The translations under genes were made by a program, and so were the position numbers. From NCBI GenBank assembly GCA_029549705.1, contig JAKPIR010000274.1:1-5767 (forward strand): 5,767 nt of DNA, read 5' to 3'. Shown here piece after piece: positions 1 through 5,767 of this stretch; within the stretch, counting starts at the first letter, position 1, and every line of letters starts with the position of its first letter. The notes beneath the pieces were generated by a model. It had not been told where the DNA came from. It saw only the letters and a list, made by a program, of their open reading frames with translations, and ran no database searches. This DNA comes from Pseudomonadota bacterium (lineage in GTDB: Bacteria; Pseudomonadota; Gammaproteobacteria; Burkholderiales; Methylophilaceae).

Positions 1-500
1 TCTCCTTGAATCAATACGCTGGCATCCGATTCGGCCACTAATTTGGCTTGTGCCAGCAGGCTTTGCATTTGTTGGCTACCGCTGATAATGCTGGCACGCC
101 AGGCGTCATTCTCATGCTGGCTATCGGCGTGATGCGGTGAAATTTTAAGCGCCTGCGCAACTTGGTCTAATAAGGCTTTGCTTTCAAACGGTTTTGTTAG
201 AAAGCTGAATACACCTTGTTGGGTAGCGTGCACCGCCTCAGGAATCGAGCCATGCGCGGTAAGCAGAATAAATGGAATGGTACTATCGAGCCGATGAACA
301 GCTTCAAATAATGCAAAACCATCCATTTCAGGCATGCGTAAATCGCTAATCACCAGCGCAATAGGGTGCATGCCAAAAAGTGTGAGCGCCTGTTGCGCTG
401 TACTTGCTGCAATAACATGGTAGCCGCTTGCGGTGAGCCGCATTTCAAGCAGTTTTAAAATGTCAGCGTCGTCATCAACGATTAAAATTGAATTGGCCAT
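1..500 (-). CDS. glrR: NtrC-family response regulator GlrR (QseF/YfhA type), N-terminal part
   Basis: This is the receiver partner of the adjacent kinase. In the family, the phosphorylated protein activates sigma-54 promoters through an AAA+ ATPase domain and a C-terminal helix-turn-helix. Only about 166 codons are in the window. They hold a complete receiver domain: acidic pocket D9-D11, phosphoacceptor D53 in SDLRMPEMDG, T81 and K103. The stretch around TAHGSIPEAVHATQQGVFSF is nearly identical to enterobacterial GlrR as I remember it. The frame runs off the left edge at 'VLIQG' plus a partial codon, where Walker A (GESGTGKE) should begin, so the ATPase and DNA-binding domains are outside. 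ATG at 500 is used; an in-frame ATG at 515 (five residues longer, 12 nt after the lipoprotein stop) is equally possible, and neither has a good Shine-Dalgarno. Translational coupling is likely. The gene name is confident; the regulon is unknown. Confidence 0.93.
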   Translation of the reverse strand, partial: MANSILIVDDDADILKLLEMRLTASGYHVIAASTAQQALTLFGMHPIALVISDLRMPEMDGFALFEAVHRLDSTIPFILLTAHGSIPEAVHATQQGVFSFLTKPFESKALLDQVAQALKISPHHADSQHENDAWRASIISGSQQMQSLLAQAKLVAESDASVLIQG

Positions 501-527
501 TTTTAATGCACTCATGAGTAAGAAGGG

Positions 528-1238
528 CTATTTTTTGGGCGCAACTTCTCGTTGTCCCATCGATTTTTCGATGTTTTTTAATTCATCGATTTTCTGTAGT
601 GCGGCTTCAAGTTTTTGTTGGGTATTTTCTAGTTTAGTTTGCAATGCTTCTTGTTTTTGTTGCATCGTTTCAAGACGTTTTTGGTCTTCACGGCTGGTTT
701 TGCTCGCTTTATTGGCGGCCACTATATAATCGAACAGCAAATTAGCAAAGGGCAGTTGCTCACTTGGTAGGGCGCTTTCTTGTAGTAATTGCTGCAACAA
801 CGATTGTGCCTTGGCGGTATCTAAAAGGGTGCTGCTTGGCAGGCCGTAAATCAAGACTAATCGCATGCGTAGCTCAATATCATTGGGTGTTTTGGCGAGT
901 GCTTGTTGGGTGCTGGCCTGCACTTGTTTTTGCGCTTCAGCGGTGAGGTTTGAGAAGTCATCAGCAAAGCTCAGATATTGGCTGACTTGAGCGTTGTTAG
1001 ACGTGCTAGATAAGTTCGCCAAACTAGATTTGTTTTCAACTGGTTTAGTAATTTCTTCAGGTTTAATTTCAGCAGTTTTTAATTCACTTGACTTGCTCGT
1101 AGCGGCTGTTGGCTCATGCTTAGGGACTGAAGTTTGATGGGTGTGGATACTTGGCTTGGTTACTTGTGAAGTACAGGCAATCGTAGCTATTGCCACTAGG
1201 CTCACAATCACCATTGAATTCCATTTTATTTTTTTCAT
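528..1238 (-). CDS. qseG: QseG-like lipoprotein of the GlrK/GlrR system
   Basis: A 236-aa predicted lipoprotein lies between kinase and regulator, exactly where QseG (YfhG) sits in enterobacteria. There QseG is an outer-membrane lipoprotein that binds and modulates the kinase. Visible parts: basic start MKKIKWNS, hydrophobic segment about residues 9-20, and a lipobox TIAC with Cys22. Thr at -3 is suboptimal, and residue 23 is Thr rather than Asp, so outer-membrane sorting is expected. Residues about 23-80 form a Thr/Ser/Lys/Glu/Pro-rich linker. Residues about 85-172 are helical and loosely TPR-like. Residues about 183-228 form a Gln/Lys/Glu-rich coiled coil ending in LKNIEKSMGQR, like the QseG C-terminus. 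Its length matches E. coli QseG (about 237 aa). Its ATG overlaps the kinase TGA (ATGA), indicating translational coupling. Sequence similarity outside the C-terminal helix is low, so identification rests mainly on position, length, lipobox and coiled coil. Confidence 0.8.
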   Translation of the reverse strand: MKKIKWNSMVIVSLVAIATIACTSQVTKPSIHTHQTSVPKHEPTAATSKSSELKTAEIKPEEITKPVENKSSLANLSSTSNNAQVSQYLSFADDFSNLTAEAQKQVQASTQQALAKTPNDIELRMRLVLIYGLPSSTLLDTAKAQSLLQQLLQESALPSEQLPFANLLFDYIVAANKASKTSREDQKRLETMQQKQEALQTKLENTQQKLEAALQKIDELKNIEKSMGQREVAPKK

Positions 1239-2707
1239 TGATTTGTCACTTCACTAGGTTGTTCTTGGGCTGATTGCATGGCGGCCAGCGGAATGCGTAG
1301 CAAAAAGTGTGCACCAGCGCCTGCGGAAATGTAGCGGAGTTCGCCCTGCAATGCACTGGCTGCCTCTTTAGCAATGAATAAGCCTAAACCGCTGCCTGCC
1401 ACAAGGCTATTATTGGCTTGCGCACCATGGTAAAACGGGCTGAACAAGTCTTTTTGATTTGCCTCAGGTATGCCTGGCCCTGTATCTTTGATGGTAATCT
1501 CCAAGTCTTGTTTTGTGCGTGCGGCGTGGATGCTGATTTTGCCATGCTCCGGGGTGTATTTCACCGCATTTGAAATTAAATTATCGAGTACGGTTGTTAA
1601 TTTTTCAATATCGAGTTGCACTTGCATGTCGGTAATCGACTGTTCTACTTGTATATTTTTATGCGCGATGCTGAGCGCATAGGCCTGCAGTACTTTGTGC
1701 ATTACAACGTTGAGCGGTTGAAGTGAAACATTGCTTTTAGGGGTATTAAATTGAATTTCAGTATATTTCAGCAAGTTTTCAATCATTCGTTGCAGCCTTA
1801 AGCTGCTGTCGCGCAAAATAGTGACAATTTGGCTTTGCTGCGGATTGAGATTCCCAGCAACGCCGTCATGGAGCAGTTCACTGGCCTCACGTATGGCAGT
1901 GAGCGGCGTTTTGAGTTCATGCGAAGCCTGCTGTAAAAAACGTTGCTTTTGCTGATGCAAATCCTTCAGTGCAATGCGTAACCAATCGAGCCGACTGCCC
2001 AATTGACGTAAGTCCCCTGGACCATCAATGCGTATCACACGCTCATAATCGCCCTGACCTAGCTGGTGAATGGCGGCATCCATACGACGGATAGGGCGGG
2101 CAATCATCCAAGTAATCAGCGCGGCAATAATCACCACGAGCGGAAAAATGGTGAGCATTTGCCAAAATAATGCTTTTTTTACTTCAGATACACGCGCCTT
2201 AAATGTAATGGCTTCTTGATCAATTAACACGTTGTTTTTATTTGAGATTTGATTGGCTAAGTTGCTTAAGTTGGCAAAGTTTAGCACCATGCTGTCATCG
2301 AAATCGGCCTGATGATGTTGTGCCTGCGTGATAGATTGAAACAAATCATTTTCCTGGCGCGTAAATGACATTAAATCTGCATGCTGCGGTAATGCAATGG
2401 GCTGCTGTAATAAGGTGTTGAGTGCGGCACCCAAGCGTTCATGTGCTTGATTAAAATTGGTCAGCAATACTTGGTCGCGCAACACAAAATACTGTCTCGC
2501 ACTACGCTCCATCACTGCCAGTTCTTCCAGCATAATCTGGCTGGCACGCGTGGTTTCAACGGCCTGCGACATGTTAAACAGGCTTTGCTGCGTGAGCTTG
2601 TTAAATTGCAGGTTAGCATTGACGAAGGCGGCAATCAGCGGCAGCATGACGAGCGCAAATCCAATCAGCAATAGTTTTAAAAAAGATTTTGGGTAAGTGA
2701 TTTGCAA
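1235..2707 (-). CDS. glrK: Membrane sensor histidine kinase GlrK (QseE/YfhK type)
   Basis: A 490-aa inner-membrane kinase predicted to autophosphorylate and pass the phosphate to the GlrR-type regulator encoded two genes downstream. Domains: TM1 about residues 9-29; a helical periplasmic sensor about 30-178, including the MERSARQYFVL segment that resembles E. coli GlrK; TM2 about 181-203; HAMP about 203-255. The dimerisation helix has H263 in ASHELKTPLT. The ATPase domain has the N box around N380 (LDNLISNAVKYTP), G1 box DTGPGIP (408-414), F box around F422 and G2 box GSGLGLF (438-444), so it looks catalytically complete. The start is TTG at 2707. An in-frame TGA lies 21 nt upstream, no ATG or GTG lies between, and the next Met (M21) is inside TM1. 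No clear Shine-Dalgarno precedes it. It is the first gene of the kinase-lipoprotein-regulator operon and is divergent from folA. The sensed signal cannot be deduced. Confidence 0.92.
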   Translation of the reverse strand: MQITYPKSFLKLLLIGFALVMLPLIAAFVNANLQFNKLTQQSLFNMSQAVETTRASQIMLEELAVMERSARQYFVLRDQVLLTNFNQAHERLGAALNTLLQQPIALPQHADLMSFTRQENDLFQSITQAQHHQADFDDSMVLNFANLSNLANQISNKNNVLIDQEAITFKARVSEVKKALFWQMLTIFPLVVIIAALITWMIARPIRRMDAAIHQLGQGDYERVIRIDGPGDLRQLGSRLDWLRIALKDLHQQKQRFLQQASHELKTPLTAIREASELLHDGVAGNLNPQQSQIVTILRDSSLRLQRMIENLLKYTEIQFNTPKSNVSLQPLNVVMHKVLQAYALSIAHKNIQVEQSITDMQVQLDIEKLTTVLDNLISNAVKYTPEHGKISIHAARTKQDLEITIKDTGPGIPEANQKDLFSPFYHGAQANNSLVAGSGLGLFIAKEAASALQGELRYISAGAGAHFLLRIPLAAMQSAQEQPSEVTNQ

Positions 2708-2822
2708 GTTTGTCGGGTTAAAATTTCAACATGAACAACGTCATTTTAGTGGATATGAAAGAGCTTGAGGTCACAAAATGCCTACGCCACAAAATACGCA
2801 ACAAGACTAGTATAATACGTTT
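2708..2822. promoter_or_regulatory. Divergent glrK/folA intergenic control region
   Basis: This 115-bp A+T-rich spacer separates the divergent kinase operon and folA. It must hold at least the folA promoter and probably the operon promoter. Visible elements are the TATAAT box beside folA, two copies of CACAAAAT at 2772-2779 and 2788-2795 (16 bp start to start), and a possible 8-codon minus-strand leader frame at 2718-2744 (MTLFMLKF, stop TAA). I see no convincing sigma-54 element, tRNA or riboswitch fold. Confidence 0.6.
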
Positions 2823-2838
2823 ATGACTGCACTTTCAC
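2809..2838 (-). promoter_or_regulatory. Candidate glrK operon promoter overlapping the folA -10
   Basis: On the minus strand TATACT (2814-2809) is one mismatch from the -10 consensus and shares its core with the folA TATAAT. An 18-bp spacer separates it from GTGAAA (2838-2833, 4 of 6 matches to TTGACA), which lies inside the first folA codons. The predicted start near 2802 would give the kinase mRNA a 5' leader of about 95 nt. This is inference; other start sites within 2708-2800 are possible. Confidence 0.35.
2811..2816 (+). promoter_or_regulatory. folA promoter -10 box
   Basis: This is a perfect TATAAT hexamer on the plus strand. With canonical spacing, transcription would start at about 2822-2824, on or next to the folA ATG at 2823. 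The -35 region at the usual distance (around 2788-2793, CACAAA) matches TTGACA poorly, so an activator or extra contacts may be needed. There is no extended -10 TG (the bases are TAG). The assignment is from sequence pattern only. Confidence 0.6.
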
Positions 2839-3308
2839 TTATCGTCGCCCGCGCAAAAAACAATGTGATTGGTTTAAACAACACCTTGCCCTGGCATCTG
2901 CCTGAAGACTTAAAGCGTTTTCGTGCGCTAACCACAGGTCATCATATCATCATGGGGCGAAAAACCTATGAATCACTTGGCCGTCTGCTACCCAATCGTA
3001 CCACGGTGATTGTGACACGAAACCCGCAATATCGCGTAGAAGGGGCGTTGATGGCACATTCTCTAGATGACGCCATGGCACTTTGCCAAGATGATGAGGA
3101 GCCGTTTTTAATTGGCGGTGCAGAGTTGTATCAAACGGGTTTGGCCAAAGCCAGCAAACTCTACATCACTGAAGTTGATTTGGATGTTACAGGCGATGCT
3201 TTTTTTCCGGAAGTGGATTTTAATCACTGGCAACTCGCAGAACAAAAGCAGCATATTGCTGCCAACGGTATGGCGTATCAGGATTTGGTTTTTACCAGAA
3301 AAATTTAA
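2823..3308 (+). CDS. folA: Dihydrofolate reductase
   Basis: Reduces 7,8-dihydrofolate to tetrahydrofolate with NADPH in the cytoplasm, supplying one-carbon carriers for thymidylate, purine and methionine synthesis. The 161-aa length fits chromosomal bacterial FolA (E. coli 159). Visible motifs: VIGLNNTLPWHLPEDL with W24 and the catalytic acid D29 (E. coli W22 and D27), F33 in the folate pocket, NADPH-binding MGRKTYESLG (44-53), the arginine equivalent to E. coli R57 at R59, the cofactor motif LIGGAELY (96-103), and the C-terminal TGDAFFPEVD. Nothing essential is missing. The start is fixed: TAG lies in frame 15 nt upstream (2808-2810) and no other start codon lies between. No Shine-Dalgarno is present, and the promoter -10 ends 6 bp before the ATG, suggesting a leaderless message. 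The gene stands alone, divergent from the kinase operon, with no thyA in the window. Confidence 0.97.
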   Translation: MTALSLIVARAKNNVIGLNNTLPWHLPEDLKRFRALTTGHHIIMGRKTYESLGRLLPNRTTVIVTRNPQYRVEGALMAHSLDDAMALCQDDEEPFLIGGAELYQTGLAKASKLYITEVDLDVTGDAFFPEVDFNHWQLAEQKQHIAANGMAYQDLVFTRKI

Positions 3309-3357
3309 AAACATTTCGCGCGCAATAACGCTTTAAAATGTGGAATTAAACGCCGAG

Positions 3358-3405
3358 AAAAAAATAATGCTCTGAGAGCCTTGTAAATAAAGGCTTCCAG
3401 AGCAT
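3358..3405 (-). terminator. Rho-independent terminator of the decarboxylase gene
   Basis: Arms at 3367-3382 and 3390-3405 pair over 16 positions with two adjacent internal mismatches, closing a 7-nt loop (GTAAATA on the plus strand). Read on the minus strand, the hairpin begins 18 nt past the decarboxylase TAG and is followed by TTATTTTTTTC, a good U-tract (run of seven at 3364-3358). On the plus strand the hairpin is followed by CAAAAAAGG, so it should not act as a standard intrinsic terminator for the convergent folA. Confidence 0.85.
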
Positions 3406-3423
3406 CAAAAAAGGTTGCATCGA

Positions 3424-5664
3424 CTATTGTGCGACACAGTCTACATAATAGACTGGTTTTCCGTCGATCATTTCTTTGACCAAACCGTGATTATCCGTTT
3501 CGAATCCCGGGAATTTTTCATTGAACTCACGGGCGAATTTTAAATAATCCACGATGATTTTGTTAAAACGCTCCCCCGGAATCAGCAATGGAATGCCAGG
3601 CGGGTAGGGGGTAAGCAACACGGCAGTGACGCGGCCTTCCAAATCATCAATGGGTACACGGTCAATCTCGCGATGCGCCATTTTGGCAAATGCGTCCGTG
3701 GGCTTCATGGCAGGTACCATGTCAGATAAATACATTTCAGTCGTTAATCGTGCCACGTCATTGGCTTTATACACGGCATGAATTTGCGTGCTTAAATCTT
3801 TGAGGCCTACGCGTTCATAACGCGGATGCTTTTGCACAAACTCAGGCAAGACTTTCCATAGCGGCTGATTTTTATCGTAGTCATCTTTGAACTGCTGCAA
3901 AGCCGCCACCATGGTGTTCCAGCGGCCTTTGGTGATGCCAATCGTGAACATGATAAAAAATGAATACAAGCCTGTTTTTTCTACAATCACGCCGTGTTCA
4001 GCCAAGTATTTGGTGACAATCGCAGCCGGAATACCGAATGCGTCAGAAAAATCGCCGTGAATGTCCAACCCCGGCGTGATGATGGTGGCTTTAATCGGGT
4101 CCAGCATATTAAAGCCTTCCGACAAGTTGCCAAAGCCATGCCAAGCCTCGTTGGCTTTCAGCATCCAGGCATCGCGTTCTTCCAGGCCTTCTTCAGATAA
4201 ATCAGTGGGGCCCCACACCTTGAACCACCAGTCGGCTCCCCATTCTTCATCCACTTTGCGCATGGCACGGCGAAAATCCAGTGCTTCCATTAAGCTTTCT
4301 TCAACTAAGACGGTGCCGCCCGGTGCTTCCATCATGGCGGCAGCCACGTCACAACTCGCAATAATCGAATATTGCGGGCTCGTGGACGTGTGCATCAGGT
4401 AAGCTTCGTTGAATACATCGCGGTCTAACTGCACGTCTTGTGCATTTTGAACCAAGATTTGCGAAGCCTGGCTTAAGCCTGCGAGCAACTTGTGGGTAGA
4501 CTGCGTTGAAAATACCATACTCTCTTTACAGCGCGGGCGGTCCGCACCAATCGCATGATAATCGCCATAAAAGTCATGAAAGGTTGCATGCGGCAGCCAT
4601 GCTTCATCAAAATGCAGCGTGTCGATTTTGCCGTCAAGTAGCTCTTTGATTTCTTCCACGTTATAAAGTACGCCATCATAGGTGGATTGCGTGATGGTCA
4701 ATACGCGCGGTTTTGCGTTTTTATCTGTGGCAAACGGATTGCGCGCGATTTTCTTTTGAATGTTTTCCCAGGCAAATTCTGATTTTGGAATCGGGCCGAT
4801 AATGCCAAAGTGATTGCGCGTTGGCATTAAAAATACAGGGATGGCGCCAGTCATAATGATGGAATGCAACACCGATTTATGACAATTACGGTCTACTACC
4901 ACGATGTCACCAGGCGCTACGGTCGAGTTCCAGACAATTTTATTACTTGTGGATGTGCCGTTCGTGACAAAATACAAGTGGTCACAATTGTAAATGCGTG
5001 CGGCGTTGCGTTCTGATGCGGCTACAGGGCCGGTGTGGTCAAGCAGTTGGCCGAGTTCATCTACCGCATTACACACGTCTGCACGCAGCATATTTTCACC
5101 GAAAAACTGGTGAAACATTTGCCCAACGGGAGATTTTAAAAACGCCACGCCACCAGAGTGGCCAGGGCAGTGCCATGAATAAGAGCCATCCGCCGCATAA
5201 TGGGTAAGTGCTTTAAAAAACGGAGGGGGCAGGCTATCTAAATAAGTGCGCGCTTCGCGAATAATCAAACGCGCGACAAACTCAGGCGTGTCTTCATTCA
5301 TATGAATAAAGCCGTGTAGCTCACGCAATACATCATTAGGAATATGGCGCGAAGTACGCGTTTCACCATGCAAGAAAATAGGGATTTCTTCGTTGCGATA
5401 ACGGATTTCCGTAACAAATTTACGCAGTTGCTCGATGGCTTCTGGTTTTTCTTCTACGATTTCTTCATCGTCAATCGATAAAATAAACGCTGAGGCACGG
5501 CTTTGCTGTTGTGCAAAAGAGGTGAGGTCGCCATAACTGGTGACGCCAAGCACTTCAAAGCCTTCTACTTCAATGGCTTTGGCAAGCACACGAATGCCTA
5601 ATCCTGAAGAGTTTTCAGAGCGGAAGTCTTCGTCAATGATGACGACAGGGAATCTAAATTTCAT
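3424..5664 (-). CDS. PLP-dependent Orn/Lys/Arg decarboxylase (AdiA/LdcA family, winged type)
   Basis: A 746-aa cytoplasmic enzyme that decarboxylates a basic amino acid (arginine, lysine or ornithine) to agmatine, cadaverine or putrescine, serving polyamine supply or acid resistance. Domains: N-terminal receiver-like wing (about 1-130, starting MKFRFPVVIIDEDF), PLP-binding core (about 145-580) and C-terminal domain (about 600-746). Core motifs: HCPGHSGG (165-172), NGTSTSNK (235-242, phosphate contact), DRNCHKS (258-264, with H262), FDEAW (352-356, D353 facing the pyridine nitrogen) and STHK (389-392, with K392 forming the Schiff base). The length fits the family (about 715-755) and all expected catalytic residues are present. 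The start ATG has a strong Shine-Dalgarno AAGAGG (5676-5671) six bases upstream. Substrate cannot be decided by eye; the DEAW form resembles Pseudomonas/Burkholderia enzymes more than E. coli LdcI. No antiporter or regulator gene is adjacent in the window. Confidence 0.95.
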   Translation of the reverse strand: MKFRFPVVIIDEDFRSENSSGLGIRVLAKAIEVEGFEVLGVTSYGDLTSFAQQQSRASAFILSIDDEEIVEEKPEAIEQLRKFVTEIRYRNEEIPIFLHGETRTSRHIPNDVLRELHGFIHMNEDTPEFVARLIIREARTYLDSLPPPFFKALTHYAADGSYSWHCPGHSGGVAFLKSPVGQMFHQFFGENMLRADVCNAVDELGQLLDHTGPVAASERNAARIYNCDHLYFVTNGTSTSNKIVWNSTVAPGDIVVVDRNCHKSVLHSIIMTGAIPVFLMPTRNHFGIIGPIPKSEFAWENIQKKIARNPFATDKNAKPRVLTITQSTYDGVLYNVEEIKELLDGKIDTLHFDEAWLPHATFHDFYGDYHAIGADRPRCKESMVFSTQSTHKLLAGLSQASQILVQNAQDVQLDRDVFNEAYLMHTSTSPQYSIIASCDVAAAMMEAPGGTVLVEESLMEALDFRRAMRKVDEEWGADWWFKVWGPTDLSEEGLEERDAWMLKANEAWHGFGNLSEGFNMLDPIKATIITPGLDIHGDFSDAFGIPAAIVTKYLAEHGVIVEKTGLYSFFIMFTIGITKGRWNTMVAALQQFKDDYDKNQPLWKVLPEFVQKHPRYERVGLKDLSTQIHAVYKANDVARLTTEMYLSDMVPAMKPTDAFAKMAHREIDRVPIDDLEGRVTAVLLTPYPPGIPLLIPGERFNKIIVDYLKFAREFNEKFPGFETDNHGLVKEMIDGKPVYYVDCVAQ

Positions 5665-5670
5665 TTAATG

Positions 5671-5676
5671 CCTCTT
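5671..5676 (-). promoter_or_regulatory. Decarboxylase ribosome binding site
   Basis: AAGAGG on the minus strand lies six bases upstream of the ATG at 5664. It supports that start and shares one base with the TGA of the upstream frame. It is the clearest Shine-Dalgarno sequence in the window; folA, glrK and glrR lack one of this quality. Confidence 0.75.
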
Positions 5677-5767
5677 CAAATCTCAATTTCGTCATTCTGG
5701 CGAAGGCCAGAATCCAGTTCAGTAACTTCATCGTATAAATCTAACCAATCAGGGTTCATTTGCTCAA
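5676..5767 (-). CDS. C-terminal end of an unidentified upstream protein (partial)
   Basis: An open frame enters from the right edge and runs 29 codons to TGA at 5678-5676, reading EQMNPDWLDLYDEVTEL then DSGLRQNDEIEI. The acidic, helix-like composition looks protein-coding, but the segment is too short to name and I do not recognise it. A 27-codon ORF starting at the internal ATG (5759) cannot be excluded. The last part, DSGLRQND, is encoded by a palindromic repeat, a pattern familiar from C-termini extended by intergenic repeats. The stop lies 11 nt before the decarboxylase ATG and shares a base with its Shine-Dalgarno, which suggests cotranscription. It could also be non-coding spacer that happens to be open. 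Confidence 0.45.
   Translation of the reverse strand, partial: EQMNPDWLDLYDEVTELDSGLRQNDEIEI
5694..5713. repeat. Short palindromic repeat (REP/dRS3-like)
   Basis: ATTCTGGC (5694-5701) and GCCAGAAT (5706-5713) are a perfect 8-bp inverted repeat around the loop GAAG. With the flanks (GTC before, CCAGT after), the unit resembles the dispersed GTCATTCC...GGAATCCAGT palindromes common in proteobacterial intergenic regions. Only one copy is in the window, so dispersal in this genome is not shown. It lies 30-50 bp upstream of the decarboxylase start and would form a hairpin in the mRNA. Confidence 0.6.

Noticed and set aside
433..729. 98-codon plus-strand open frame
   Set aside because: Antisense to the strongly supported glrR and QseG-like genes; Ser/Cys/Phe-rich composition is typical of a complement-strand shadow.
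2765..2770. TTGAGG as the -35 for folA
   Set aside because: It is 40 bp from the TATAAT box, far beyond the usual 15-19 bp, and no good -10 lies at the proper distance.
2770..2795. Possible sigma-54 promoter for glrK on the minus strand (TGGCGTAGGC...)
   Set aside because: The TGGC half is present, but no GC dinucleotide occurs at the required spacing for the -12 element (TT instead).
3367..3405. Hairpin as a bidirectional terminator
   Set aside because: The plus-strand side is followed by CAAAAAAGG, with no T-run.
4061..4402. 113-codon plus-strand open frame
   Set aside because: Lies wholly antisense inside the decarboxylase, with no RBS or recognisable domain.
1..5767. Mobile element, CRISPR array, tRNA/rRNA or novel defence system
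   Set aside because: No transposase or integrase, spaced repeats, RNA gene or effector-like ORF is visible; all long frames are explained by known housekeeping or signalling families.

Overview
The window looks like an ordinary chromosomal segment of a Gram-negative betaproteobacterium. The estimated GC content is moderate (mid-40s percent, judged by eye). The decarboxylase and the kinase-lipoprotein-regulator cassette resemble those of betaproteobacteria, possibly Methylophilaceae-like methylotrophs. That placement is inferred from remembered protein similarity, and the genus cannot be fixed from the sequence alone.

Left part (1-2707, minus strand): a three-gene signalling operon, read right to left. 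It encodes a membrane histidine kinase (GlrK/QseE type), a QseG-like lipoprotein whose start overlaps the kinase stop by 4 nt, and an NtrC-family response regulator (GlrR/QseF type) cut off by the window edge just before its AAA+ Walker A motif. The gene order matches the enterobacterial glrK-qseG-glrR locus. The presumed flow is: kinase senses an envelope signal, the lipoprotein modulates the kinase, and the phosphorylated regulator activates sigma-54 promoters.

Middle (2708-3308): a 115-bp divergent intergenic region, then folA (dihydrofolate reductase) on the plus strand. A perfect TATAAT box ends only 6 bp before the folA ATG, and an in-frame stop 15 nt upstream of the ATG rules out an earlier start. 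The folA mRNA is therefore predicted to be leaderless. The same box is nearly symmetric and could also serve a minus-strand promoter for the kinase operon. The kinase itself seems to start at TTG without a clear Shine-Dalgarno sequence.

Right part (3309-5767): a convergent intergenic region with a Rho-independent terminator pointing away from the decarboxylase, then a complete fold-type-I PLP-dependent Orn/Lys/Arg decarboxylase (746 aa, minus strand). Just upstream lies the 3' end of another minus-strand reading frame whose last codons contain an 8-bp-arm palindromic repeat. Its stop codon overlaps the decarboxylase Shine-Dalgarno sequence, which suggests an operon continuing outside the window.

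No mobile element, CRISPR array, tRNA or rRNA is visible, and nothing supports an entirely new multi-gene system. The notable points are regulatory: the leaderless, possibly bidirectional folA/glrK promoter, the weak kinase start, and the repeat-derived coding tail.
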